This document shows, one piece after another, positions 44,647 to 52,631 of a stretch of DNA of 64,000 nt. The notes below the pieces were generated by a model that did no database searches, was not told the origin of the DNA, and saw nothing but the letters and a program-made list of their open reading frames with translations. Numbering within the stretch: the first letter of the stretch is position 1; every line of letters begins with the position of its first letter. This DNA comes from Sphingomonas faeni (GTDB lineage Bacteria; Pseudomonadota; Alphaproteobacteria; Sphingomonadales; Sphingomonadaceae), in contig NZ_JALPNF010000002.1 in NCBI RefSeq assembly GCF_023195535.1, forward strand, positions 186,001 through 250,000. The letters are read 5' to 3'. The translations under genes were made by a program, and so were the position numbers.

Positions 44647-45181
44647 CGGTCATTTCCTTGGACAGAACGTCATAGATCGGGAGCCGCCGCGATGAGCCGA
44701 AGCGCCGCGGCGGGTTAGCGATCACTACACGCCGCCGAATTAACAGCGGCATACCGAGCATACCCAAGCTTCCCATCTCTTGGCCACCTCGCTTTTAACG
44801 TTTTGGCGGTCACTAAAGATGCGCGCAACCACGATCAGATAAAAACTATCCTAGGATATGATACCGCAGCGGGGAGGCGTCTTGGGAATGCTCAACCCGC
44901 TGCGATGCCCAGACAATGTCACTTACCAAAACGTTAAGCAAGCGTTCGCCAATCCCAAACTGGAACAGTGCCGCGACGAGTGCGTGTGACAAGCGCGATT
45001 GAAGAAGGCTGGCCGCGACGTCAGCGGGATATCGTTATCCTGGTCGTTTGCACCTGGCGGTCCAAGGCCCGCTTCACGCAAAGATAGACCAGCGCCGTGA
45101 TCGGTATCGGATACCTGGGGAGCGTCGCAGTATCTTCCGGACCTATGGTCTGGCGGGATCGTGACGGGACGAAGCCCAAAC
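44647..45181. other. 535-base gene-free stretch with inverted repeat
   Basis: No convincing gene on either strand. It contains a perfect 12-bp inverted repeat, TTAACGTTTTGG at 44795-44806 and CCAAAACGTTAA at 44926-44937, bounding a 143-base lower-GC segment. Near the middle is a 12-bp palindrome, TATCCTAGGATA (44847-44858). The rest shows nothing I can name. Confidence 0.55.
44795..44937. repeat. Segment bounded by 12-bp perfect inverted repeats
   Basis: TTAACGTTTTGG and CCAAAACGTTAA bound 143 bases that include the palindrome TATCCTAGGATA. No coding capacity. The layout could be a small non-autonomous element or a regulatory region; no flanking target duplication was recognised. Confidence 0.45.
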
Positions 45182-45802
45182 CTAGCTGCCACGGGACGAT
45201 GCCGGGGTATTCCTGTCGGTAGTTCTATCGCGGTCCTCGGCGTCCCCGCCACTATCGTCTGGTCGCGCTGTGCCCCGCGCTTGTCGATCCGCGGCTATCA
45301 ACCGGAGTTGCTCCGCATTCAATTCGACCGTCCGGCGTTTGTCCACGATCAACGCCGCAGCCAGAGCATCGCCTGACAGCGGATCTGCAATCCATTTCGA
45401 CGAGCCTTTGCTTGCCGGACTGACCTTCGCGGTTTCGGAAGCGGAGTTACTCCGATGGAGCCCCGCCATACGCTGTGCGGAGGGCGCCTGGACCGAGGTT
45501 ACCGGCCTGGTTGCAGTCGACTCGGGTGCAACCGGTTGCGTTGCGCTCTTCGGCGTCGGTGTCGGCAGGTTGGCGGATATCGAATATTTTGCAGCCCGGT
45601 CGACCGCCGGCTTGAGCGTATAGACAAGCCCGCCGAGGACCGCCCCTGCCAAAGCTACGATGACGGTGATTGCACCCGACCGATTCCGGTAAAACGCGCT
45701 TTGCTTGGTAACGAGCGTTTTTGGGGCGTAGCGGTCTCTCAGGTCGGCGGCAGCAGCGTGCGCGGGCGACGGATAAAGCCGGTCGAATGATTTGATATCC
45801 AT
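45182..45802 (-). CDS. Single-pass membrane protein, hypothetical
   Basis: 206 residues from the ATG at 45802, with GAGGGG eight bases upstream. A cytoplasmic start of about 44 residues, one membrane helix (GAITVIVALAGAVLGGLVYTL) and a low-complexity Ser/Thr/Pro/Ala-rich periplasmic part (PTPTPKSATQPVAPESTATRP). The C-terminus is acidic and Arg-rich. No domain recognised. Possibly an anti-sigma-like or envelope anchor by layout, but no such motif is visible. Confidence 0.55.
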   Translation of the reverse strand: MDIKSFDRLYPSPAHAAAADLRDRYAPKTLVTKQSAFYRNRSGAITVIVALAGAVLGGLVYTLKPAVDRAAKYSISANLPTPTPKSATQPVAPESTATRPVTSVQAPSAQRMAGLHRSNSASETAKVSPASKGSSKWIADPLSGDALAAALIVDKRRTVELNAEQLRLIAADRQARGTARPDDSGGDAEDRDRTTDRNTPASSRGS

Positions 45803-45934
45803 CACTTAGGCCCCTCGCACGATACTATTTCGAGTCCTACACCCGGCGCCTTTGCGCACCTACTTCATTGATATCCAATTTCCGCGAGACCGCTCCAACC
45901 TGACGATAGGTGCGCGATATGCACCTGTGCGTCG

Positions 45935-46219
45935 TCAGCGCTTCTCGGCCCCCAGACGTGCGGCGACACGTTCCCATTCTGCACGGGTTCGGCATTCGAC
46001 GTTCCCGGTTTTAAAACGCGTAAGGCATACCCGCTGCACATTTCGCCGGTCAGCCAGATTCTGTACTGGAAAACTGCCGTCGTCCCGCGTTCGCAGCTGA
46101 TAATTATTCCCAGCAGCGGTTATCTGCCTGCTGGTGGGATAGGGCGACGACCGATTGATTTGCGCCACCGCGGGCGTGCTGGCCAATACCATAATGGCCG
46201 GCAGGACAATGTACTTCAT
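45935..46219 (-). CDS. Small secreted protein, 94 aa, hypothetical
   Basis: A signal peptide (YIVLPAIMVLASTPAVAQ) is followed by a 75-residue mature part with two cysteines (VCLTRFKTGNVECRTRAEWERVAARLG), which could form one disulfide. The pattern RVCLTRFKTGNVECRTRAEWE recurs in small exported proteins of sphingomonads. GGGAG lies about ten bases before the ATG at 46219. Function unknown. Confidence 0.65.
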   Translation of the reverse strand: MKYIVLPAIMVLASTPAVAQINRSSPYPTSRQITAAGNNYQLRTRDDGSFPVQNLADRRNVQRVCLTRFKTGNVECRTRAEWERVAARLGAEKR

Positions 46220-46462
46220 CGACTTGGCTCCCGGGATTACGACCTTTGCTCAATGCCGGGATGTTCTATCAGTTCCGCTGCCAGCATCCCCCTGGATACC
46301 CCTCTGTAGTCGTGTCGGCCGCTGCCGGAATGTTCCAGGGGCAATGCATAGCCTTCTTCCAGCGGCACCGCGGCGTCCGACGATCTGGTGGATCATCCGC
46401 ACCTTTGCCTCGCTCGTCTCACGAGACGCGCACGCGCGCCGCCGTTGCCCGCGCAGCGTCGC

Positions 46463-46717
46463 CTACGTGACCTTCGCTTTTCCGAACCGCCACCAGCGGC
46501 GCGGTGCTCGAAGGTCCAGGCCCCGCGAGACCGACGCGCGACCCAGATCGCGCGTGAGCGACCGCAGCTGGCGGTCGTTCAGGGCAACCGAAACGCGCGT
46601 CAGACGCCCGGCCTCATAATCCGCGGCGGTCCCGGCGACCTGGATCGTCAGCATGATCCCGTTGCTCGACGGCACCCTCTTCCAGCCAACCAGCGCACCC
46701 GTCACTTCGACCGACAT
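46463..46717 (-). CDS. Conserved hypothetical protein, 84 aa
   Basis: Read from the ATG at 46717 (starts MSVEVTGALVGWKRVPSSNG); a start at 46738 would add seven residues. A beta-rich first half (IMLTIQVAG) precedes RVSVALNDRQLRSLTRDLGRAS and a basic, Trp-rich end (APRRWWRFGK). This is a common unannotated sphingomonad protein type. No function known. The 243 bases before it (46220-46462) and the 288 after it hold no gene I support. Confidence 0.65.
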   Translation of the reverse strand: MSVEVTGALVGWKRVPSSNGIMLTIQVAGTAADYEAGRLTRVSVALNDRQLRSLTRDLGRASVSRGLDLRAPRRWWRFGKAKVT

Positions 46718-47005
46718 AACCCTCACCCACTTATCCAAGCGCCAGCGGCAATGTCGCGGCCTGGTCTTGGAGGGGGCGATGGCTGATTGAATAAAGGATT
46801 GTCAATGCAGCGCATTCTCGTCCGACGACAGCCCAACCGATATCGTCGTGATCTCGCACCGTAAGCGGTGACAGAGGCCGCCTCGGATCCGCTGCCGACG
46901 CTCGTCGCCAGATGATCGGCGCTCGACCGCGACCGTGATGGTTCAAATTCGGACGGACGCGACGCGTACCGGGCCTATGCGAGGCCGATCGATTGAGGCA
47001 GAGCC

Positions 47006-47356
47006 ATGCCGATGATACTCGTACCGCTCCTACTGACGCTCGCCCTAAATTCCGCCCCCCTTGCTGGCCCAGCCCCTGGTACGTCGTCGGCGAAATCGGC
47101 CTGGGAAAGCTGCCTCCAGACAGTCGCTCAGGTCGAAAGCCTCGGTACGAAAAGCGAAGCCGCAATAGCCGTCAACGCTTTGGCCGCGTGCTCCGCCGAT
47201 CGAGACCGGTATATCAAGTCGTTGATACGTGATGCCAATGCGGCGCCTCAGAACGGCCAGACGGCGGTCGGCCAAGCGCAGCGGCAGGTGGCAACGGATC
47301 AGCGCGATCTGACCATCCGGTTGATAGCCTTTATCCGGCGCGCTCGCCGGGCTTGA
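47006..47356 (+). CDS. Small secreted protein, 116 aa, hypothetical
   Basis: Signal peptide (ILVPLLLTLALNSAPLAG) then a helical mature part with two cysteines (ESCLQTV, AACSADRD) and a basic end (LIAFIRRARRA). GAGGCAGAG lies upstream of the ATG at 47006. Similar small Cys-pair exported proteins are common in Sphingomonas; function unknown. Confidence 0.6.
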   Translation: MPMILVPLLLTLALNSAPLAGPAPGTSSAKSAWESCLQTVAQVESLGTKSEAAIAVNALAACSADRDRYIKSLIRDANAAPQNGQTAVGQAQRQVATDQRDLTIRLIAFIRRARRA

Positions 47357-47494
47357 CGCGCCATGCCGTCGACCAGCGACGCCCCATCCTCGCCTGCATC
47401 GACACACGTCATCGTCGCAGCGTTGCATAATATTGGACAATGATAGCGCTCTCTTTACTGTGGTGATCAAGAATAAAACACAGGGAGAGCGGGC

Positions 47495-48454
47495 ATGATT
47501 CGTATGTTGAGCGTCACTGCGGCCGGTAGAGACGTACGCGTCCTCTTCGCCCGGATCGGCCTGACCACCGCGATGCTGATGGCGATGCCCGTGTCCGCAC
47601 AAAGCGACAAGATGGTGCCGATCGCCGTCCCCGCGCAATCGGGCGCGATCGAACTCGGCACCGGCAAGCTGCCCGGCGCGACCGCACCGGAGGCTTGGCA
47701 CAGTCAATATGGCAGCGTGTTCACGCGCAACGTGACGGTCGCCACGCTGACTCCGTTCCTGCCCGATCCCGCCAAGTCTACCGGAACCGCCGTGATCGTC
47801 GCGCCGGGCGGAGGCTTCCGCACATTGTCGATGCAGAATGAAGGCGGGGACGTTGCCCGTGCGCTGGCCGCAAAGGGCGTGGCGGCTTTCGTCCTGAAAT
47901 ATCGGCTCAATCCCACGCCGGTCGCGATGCCTGCATTCGAACGATCGATGAGCGAGATGTTTTCGCCCGGCGCACGCCCGCCGCGGCCCCAGCCCGATGC
48001 GATGATCGCCGGCCTGGCGCCGCAGATCGCGGATGCGCGCGCCGCCTTCGCCTTGGTCCGTCAGCGGTCTGGCGAATGGCATGTCGACCCGTCGCGGATC
48101 GGCATGATCGGCTTTTCCGCCGGCGCGATGCTGACGATGGCGACCACCGTTGCGGGCGGTGATGCGAAGCCTGCGTTTATCGGCAACATCTATGGACCGT
48201 TGGCGACGATGACGGTGCCCGCCGACGCCCCGCCGATGTTCGTCGCCTTGGCCGCCGACGACCCCTTCTTCGGCAATGGCGGGTTCGGGCTGATCGAAAG
48301 CTGGCGCGCGGCGAAGCGCCCGGTCGAGTTCCATTTGTTCGAGCAGGGCGGCCATGGCTTCGGCATGTACCCGAAACCGACCACGAGCACCGGATGGTTC
48401 GATTCCTTCACCCGCTGGATGGCGATGCACGACCTTCTCAAACCGGCGCGCTGA
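47495..48454 (+). CDS. Secreted alpha/beta hydrolase (esterase/lipase-like)
   Basis: 319 residues with an N-terminal signal segment (IGLTTAMLMAMPVSAQ). The oxyanion segment IVAPGGGFRTLS, nucleophile elbow GFSAG (Ser), acid in ALAADDPFF and catalytic His in EQGGHGFGMY give a full triad. Resembles the BD-FAE/acetyl-xylan-esterase-like hydrolases common in sugar-degrading sphingomonads. Periplasmic ester hydrolysis likely, substrate unknown. GGGAGAG precedes the ATG. No pathway partner next to it except the amidohydrolase 257 bases downstream. Confidence 0.82.
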   Translation: MIRMLSVTAAGRDVRVLFARIGLTTAMLMAMPVSAQSDKMVPIAVPAQSGAIELGTGKLPGATAPEAWHSQYGSVFTRNVTVATLTPFLPDPAKSTGTAVIVAPGGGFRTLSMQNEGGDVARALAAKGVAAFVLKYRLNPTPVAMPAFERSMSEMFSPGARPPRPQPDAMIAGLAPQIADARAAFALVRQRSGEWHVDPSRIGMIGFSAGAMLTMATTVAGGDAKPAFIGNIYGPLATMTVPADAPPMFVALAADDPFFGNGGFGLIESWRAAKRPVEFHLFEQGGHGFGMYPKPTTSTGWFDSFTRWMAMHDLLKPAR

Positions 48455-48711
48455 TATGCGCCCGGACGAGACGGTCTGCGGGGTTGGGCACGGTCGGCAC
48501 GATTCCGACGTGCCCGCCCGTCTTTGCCGGGAACCCGACACCAGCTTCGTCGGCAGCCTGTTCGGGTGATGCGGGAGCCGGCCTGACGATCGTCAAGGAC
48601 GCGCAGACCGTCGACCGGCGGCACGATTTTTCCGTTTGCCGCCAATCCCGGCAATGATCCCTTGCAGCCGCGTCGCGCTTCGGCAAGCATGCCGCAACGG
48701 GGGAGATACTC

Positions 48712-50055
48712 ATGATCAAGGCATGTCTGATCGGTCTGGCGGCAACCGTCTCGATGGCCGCTTTTTCGATGGCGGCAACGATACCGGCGTCGGGCCAAAC
48801 CAAGCCGTCCAAGACCGTTTATATCCACGCAGGAACACTGCTCGATCGCCCCGGGCAGACCCCGCGGGGCAACACGACGATCGTCGTTCGCGATGGCAAG
48901 GTCGTCGAATTGCGCGATGGCTTCGTCGCGCCCGAGCAAGGCGCCACGCTGGTCGATCTGCGCACGGCGTTCGTGCTGCCGGGGTTGGTCGACATGCACG
49001 TTCATCTCTGGGGTATCGGCGGCGATCCGATGCGCGCACGGCTCGAGGCGCTGAACCGCGATCGGTTCGATGACGAGATGACCGCGGTCGCCAATGCGCG
49101 GACGACGCTTGACGCGGGCTTCACCTCGGTCCGCGATCTTGGCGGGGACCCGCGCGGTATCCGCGCGCTGCGCGATGCGATCGACGCCGGCACGGTCGAC
49201 GGGCCGAGCATCACCAACGCCGGCGAGATGATCTCGGTGACCGGCGGGCATGGCGATGGCGGCAACGGGCTCGCGGAGGAATTCGCCGACATGGTCCATT
49301 CCAGGGAGGTGAACCTGTGCGACGGTCCCGATGATTGTCGCCGTGCGGTGCGGGCGCAGGTGGCGCTGGGCGCGCGCGTGATCAAGTTCGCCGCGACCGG
49401 CGGTGTCTTGTCCAACGTCAGCGGCGGGCTGGGCCGGGCGATGACACCGGAGGAAATGCGCGCGATCATCGAAACCGCCCATGCGCTAGGCCGCAAGGTG
49501 GCCGCGCATAGTCACGCGGCGGAGGGGACCAAGGCGGCGCTGGAGGCCGGCGTCGACTCGATCGAGCATGGCACGTTCCTCGACGACGATACGATCCGGC
49601 TGTTCAAGACGAAGGGCGCCTATCTGGTGCCGACCGAGATCGCGCCGGTCGCGGCACTCGCCCAGGCCCGCGGCGGCGCCTTGCCGCCTGCCACGATCGT
49701 CAAGGCGGAGGCCGCAGCCGCCGCGATGGCCGCCAGCCACCGACGCGCCTACGCCGCCGGGGTCAAAGTCGCTTTCGGAACCGATACCGGCGTGTCGAAG
49801 CACGGCGACAATGCGACCGAATTCGCGTTGATGGTGCAGAACGGGCTGACCCCGACACAGGCGATCGCCGCGGCGACCATCGGTGCCGCCGACTTGCTCG
49901 GACGCGACGACATCGGCACGCTCGCACCCGGCAAGACCGCGGACATCATCGCCGTGGCCACGTCGCCGCTAAACGATGTCACGCAGCTTGAACGCGTGAC
50001 CTTCGTCATGCACCGCGGCATCGTCGCGAAATCGGCGATCCGCGGCCTGCCCTAG
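48712..50055 (+). CDS. Secreted amidohydrolase family protein
   Basis: 447 residues with a signal peptide (LIGLAATVSMAAFSMAA). Metal-site motifs of the amidohydrolase superfamily: HVH in LVDMHVHLWG, the carboxylated-lysine candidate in RVIKFAATGG, HSH in VAAHSHAAEG, EHG in DSIEHGTF and the Asp in VAFGTDTGVSKHGDN. The layout matches imidazolonepropionase-like/Xaa-Pro-type dipeptidases of the Sgx9260 group. Probably cleaves small N-acyl or dipeptide-like amides in the periplasm. GGGGGAG precedes the ATG. Confidence 0.82.
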   Translation: MIKACLIGLAATVSMAAFSMAATIPASGQTKPSKTVYIHAGTLLDRPGQTPRGNTTIVVRDGKVVELRDGFVAPEQGATLVDLRTAFVLPGLVDMHVHLWGIGGDPMRARLEALNRDRFDDEMTAVANARTTLDAGFTSVRDLGGDPRGIRALRDAIDAGTVDGPSITNAGEMISVTGGHGDGGNGLAEEFADMVHSREVNLCDGPDDCRRAVRAQVALGARVIKFAATGGVLSNVSGGLGRAMTPEEMRAIIETAHALGRKVAAHSHAAEGTKAALEAGVDSIEHGTFLDDDTIRLFKTKGAYLVPTEIAPVAALAQARGGALPPATIVKAEAAAAAMAASHRRAYAAGVKVAFGTDTGVSKHGDNATEFALMVQNGLTPTQAIAAATIGAADLLGRDDIGTLAPGKTADIIAVATSPLNDVTQLERVTFVMHRGIVAKSAIRGLP

Positions 50056-50118
50056 CGGCATCGGCGACTAGGTAGGTGCGAACGCCGGGGCGAGAACCAG
50101 ACGCCCTGCGCTCGACCA

Positions 50119-50850
50119 TCACACCGCGCCACCGATCAAAGTGCCGATCGCCGCGGTCGCGGCCATCGCGAAGGCGCCCCAGAAGGTGACGCGGAGCGTG
50201 CCGCGCCAGACGATCGCGCCGCCGGTCTTCGCGCCGATCGCGCCGAGCAGCGCCAGGAACAGCAACGAGCCGATCCCCACCGCCCAGACGAGCAGCCCCG
50301 GCGACGCCACGAACACCGTCAGCAACGGCAAAGCCGCGCCGACGGTGAAGCTCGCCGCCGACGCGAACGCGGCCTGCACCGGCCGCGCCCGTGCCCCAAG
50401 TGGAATATCGAGTTCGTCGCGGGCATGCGCGCCGAGCGCATCCTTCGCCATCAACTGCGCAGCGACCGTCGTGGCGGTAGCCTCGCCCACCCCCCGCGCG
50501 ACGTAGATCGCCGCGAGTTCGGCCCGCTCGCCGCCCGGATCATCGACCAGCTCGCGCCGCTCCCGCGCAAGTTCGGCATTCTCGGTATCCGCCTGCGCGC
50601 TGACCGAGACATATTCGCCTGCCGCCATCGACATCGCGCCGGCGACCAGCCCCGCCGTCCCCGCGATGACGATAGCGCTCGTCTGGTCCGCACCCGGTGC
50701 AGACGCCGCCGCGACGCCGATGATCAGGCTCGCGGTCGACACGATCCCGTCATTGGCGCCGAGCACCGCCGCGCGAAGCCAGCCGATCCGGTCGACGACA
50801 TGACGTTCGCCGTCGCTGGCGCCGTGGCTGGAGATCGCGCGAACCATCAT
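50119..50850 (-). CDS. VIT1/CCC1 transporter family protein
   Basis: 243 residues. LRAAVLGANDGIVSTASLIIGVAAA, GLVAGAMSMAAGEYVSVSAQADTE and ELARERREL are family signatures for ferritin-like/vacuolar iron (Mn2+) transporters. About five membrane helices. It would move Fe2+ or Mn2+ across the inner membrane. The ATG at 50850 overlaps the BON-protein stop as ATGA, so it is co-expressed with that gene, whose promoter carries a FixJ-like motif. Confidence 0.85.
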   Translation of the reverse strand: MMVRAISSHGASDGERHVVDRIGWLRAAVLGANDGIVSTASLIIGVAAASAPGADQTSAIVIAGTAGLVAGAMSMAAGEYVSVSAQADTENAELARERRELVDDPGGERAELAAIYVARGVGEATATTVAAQLMAKDALGAHARDELDIPLGARARPVQAAFASAASFTVGAALPLLTVFVASPGLLVWAVGIGSLLFLALLGAIGAKTGGAIVWRGTLRVTFWGAFAMAATAAIGTLIGGAV

Positions 50851-51497
50851 GCTATTTCGAGCAGGTTCTCGACCTTCACGGCGCCCGGCGCCGCCCACGC
50901 GGTGCGCTCGGCGACCATCCGGTCGTGCGGGGAATCGACCGATCCGGTGAGCCGCACCGTGCCGCCATCGACCGACACCTTGATCGTGTCGCCGTCGAAG
51001 AACCACGACCGGTGCAGCGCGGTGCGGATATCGTTGCTGACATCGGTGACGTCGACCCGCGGCTTCAGCGTGATGTGGTTTACCACGCCGACCACGCCCG
51101 CGAGCGGCCGCACCGCCGCCTCGGCCGCGTCCTTCTGGAAATGCCAGCGCACTTCGCCGCGCAGGCTGACCCAGCCGTCCTCGACCTGCGCCTTGATGCT
51201 GTCGTGCGGCACGGTCGTGTCCCAGGACAGCCGCTCGACGATCGCGCTGGCAATCGCCTCGTCGCCACGCTTGAAGCGGTCCTCCAACTGCACTTCGATC
51301 TTCTCCGCGACCGCCTTGACGCCGTCGACGCGCGCCGCGGCACGCTCGGCGGCGTATTTCGCCGCATAGCTGCCGGCGTGGCCGCTGAGCGTGACGACGC
51401 CGTTGTTCGCGGTGACGCTGATATGGCCGGCGGGCACGCTCGGATCCCAGTTGAGTTCGGCGAGTACGGCCTTCTGCAATCTTGCGTCGTGGGACAT
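50847..51497 (-). CDS. Protein with three BON domains
   Basis: 216 residues made of three BON units (about 3-70, 77-142, 150-216), each with the glycine-containing segment seen in GVVTLSGHA, GWVSLRGEV and GTVRLTGSV. No signal peptide, so cytoplasmic. Such proteins (OsmY-like tandem BON) are linked to envelope or osmotic stress and phospholipid contact. CAGGAGAG precedes the ATG. The upstream region holds TGCGTAGTTCCCGAT, 76 bases before the start, pointing into the gene. Divergent from the universal stress protein. Confidence 0.85.
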   Translation of the reverse strand: MSHDARLQKAVLAELNWDPSVPAGHISVTANNGVVTLSGHAGSYAAKYAAERAAARVDGVKAVAEKIEVQLEDRFKRGDEAIASAIVERLSWDTTVPHDSIKAQVEDGWVSLRGEVRWHFQKDAAEAAVRPLAGVVGVVNHITLKPRVDVTDVSNDIRTALHRSWFFDGDTIKVSVDGGTVRLTGSVDSPHDRMVAERTAWAAPGAVKVENLLEIA

Positions 51498-51572
51498 GAC
51501 ACTCTCCTGAAGCGACGCGGGGATGCCCGGCCGATGATCGCGAGCCTATCGATGCGACCGATCGCCGACAGT

Positions 51573-51625
51573 ATCGGGAACTACGCATGCCTGGGGCCCT
51601 GCCGACCACCTGCGTAATTCCCGAT
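51573..51625. promoter_or_regulatory. Divergent pair of FixJ-like boxes
   Basis: ATCGGGAACTACGCA (51573-51587) and TGCGTAATTCCCGAT (51611-51625) are reverse complements at 14 of 15 positions. Each copy, read toward its gene, is TGCGTA(G/A)TTCCCGAT: the left one toward the BON/VIT operon, the right one toward the universal stress gene, 54 bases before its ATG. They resemble the rhizobial FixJ consensus (CGTAGTTTCCC type, as I recall it). fixLJ begins 1 kb downstream. Confidence 0.6.
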
Positions 51626-51679
51626 CCTTTCGTGCCTCCGCCCGAACGCCGAAAGCTCGGCGAAAGAGGGAGACCGCGC

Positions 51680-52498
51680 ATGACCTATTCGACCCTGATG
51701 GTGCATCTCGATGGCGGGCACCCCAACGCCGCCCTGCTCGACGTCGCGGCCACGCTCGCCGACCAATATGACGCTGCGGTGATCGGCATCGCCGCGTGCC
51801 AGCCGGTCCAGATCGGCACGTGCGACGGCTATCTCGGCGGCGACTATGCGGTGATCGAGCGCGACATCGTCGCCGGCGAACTGGCCCGGGCCAAGACCGA
51901 GTTCCACGCGCACGAACGGCTATCGCGGCACACGCTCGAATGGCGCTCGATCCCGACGCTGGCCAACATCGCGCACGTCGTCGCGGAGAATGCGCGCGCC
52001 GCCGATCTCGTCATCACCAGCGCAGGGCCAGGCTTCGCCGACCTCGCCACGCATGCCGATACCGGCGATCTGATCCTGCGCGCGGGCCGCCCGGTGCTGG
52101 TCGTGCCTGACGGCGGCGCCACCGCGACGTTCGAAACCGTGATGGTCGCCTGGACCGACACCCGCGAATGCCGCCGGGCGATCAGCGATGCGCTGCCGAT
52201 GCTCCACGCCGCCGACCGCGTCGTCATCGCCGAGGTCGCGATCGACGCGATCGACGCACGGGCGCCGATCGCCGATGCCGCCGCCTGGCTCGCGCGCCAC
52301 GGCATCGACGCGGACAAGATCGTCGCGCGGATGAAGGGCACCAGCATCGACACGCTCGCCGCGGTCGCCGACGAGGTAGAGGCCGATCTCGTCGTCGCAG
52401 GCGCGTATGGCCATAGCCGGATCCGCGAATGGGCGTTCGGCGGCGTCACCCGCGACCTGTTGCTGCGCGACCGGCGCTGCACCTTGTTGTCGCACTGA
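51680..52498 (+). CDS. Universal stress protein, tandem Usp domains
   Basis: 272 residues from the ATG at 51680, after AGAGGGAGA. It holds two Usp units; the second ends VVAGAYGHSRIREWAFGGVTRDLLLR, the UspA ATP-binding loop type (G-2x-G-9x-G). Cytoplasmic stress protein often induced on growth arrest or low oxygen. Its promoter has a FixJ-like motif. The reading frame to 51587 includes the motif region and is rejected as coding. Confidence 0.87.
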   Translation: MTYSTLMVHLDGGHPNAALLDVAATLADQYDAAVIGIAACQPVQIGTCDGYLGGDYAVIERDIVAGELARAKTEFHAHERLSRHTLEWRSIPTLANIAHVVAENARAADLVITSAGPGFADLATHADTGDLILRAGRPVLVVPDGGATATFETVMVAWTDTRECRRAISDALPMLHAADRVVIAEVAIDAIDARAPIADAAAWLARHGIDADKIVARMKGTSIDTLAAVADEVEADLVVAGAYGHSRIREWAFGGVTRDLLLRDRRCTLLSH

Positions 52499-52631
52499 GC
52501 CATGACCGGGGACGGCAAGTATTTGCGGCCGTTCGCGGCGGTGAACCCAAGAATAGCGATCGGCGGGACGATATTGTCCGCAATCACGATTATCGAAGGA
52601 TTATTGGCGTATAGTGGATATTTCGCTTAAC

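Noticed and set aside
44923..45252. A 109-codon minus-strand frame overlapping the end of the hypothetical membrane protein gene
   Set aside because: No ribosome site, odd composition and overlap with a better candidate.
46731..47165. A 144-codon minus-strand frame
   Set aside because: Overlaps a secreted protein gene with a signal peptide on the plus strand and has no recognisable feature.
48455..48711. Small frames between the esterase and amidohydrolase genes
   Set aside because: Short, overlapping frames on both strands without ribosome sites; probably intergenic.
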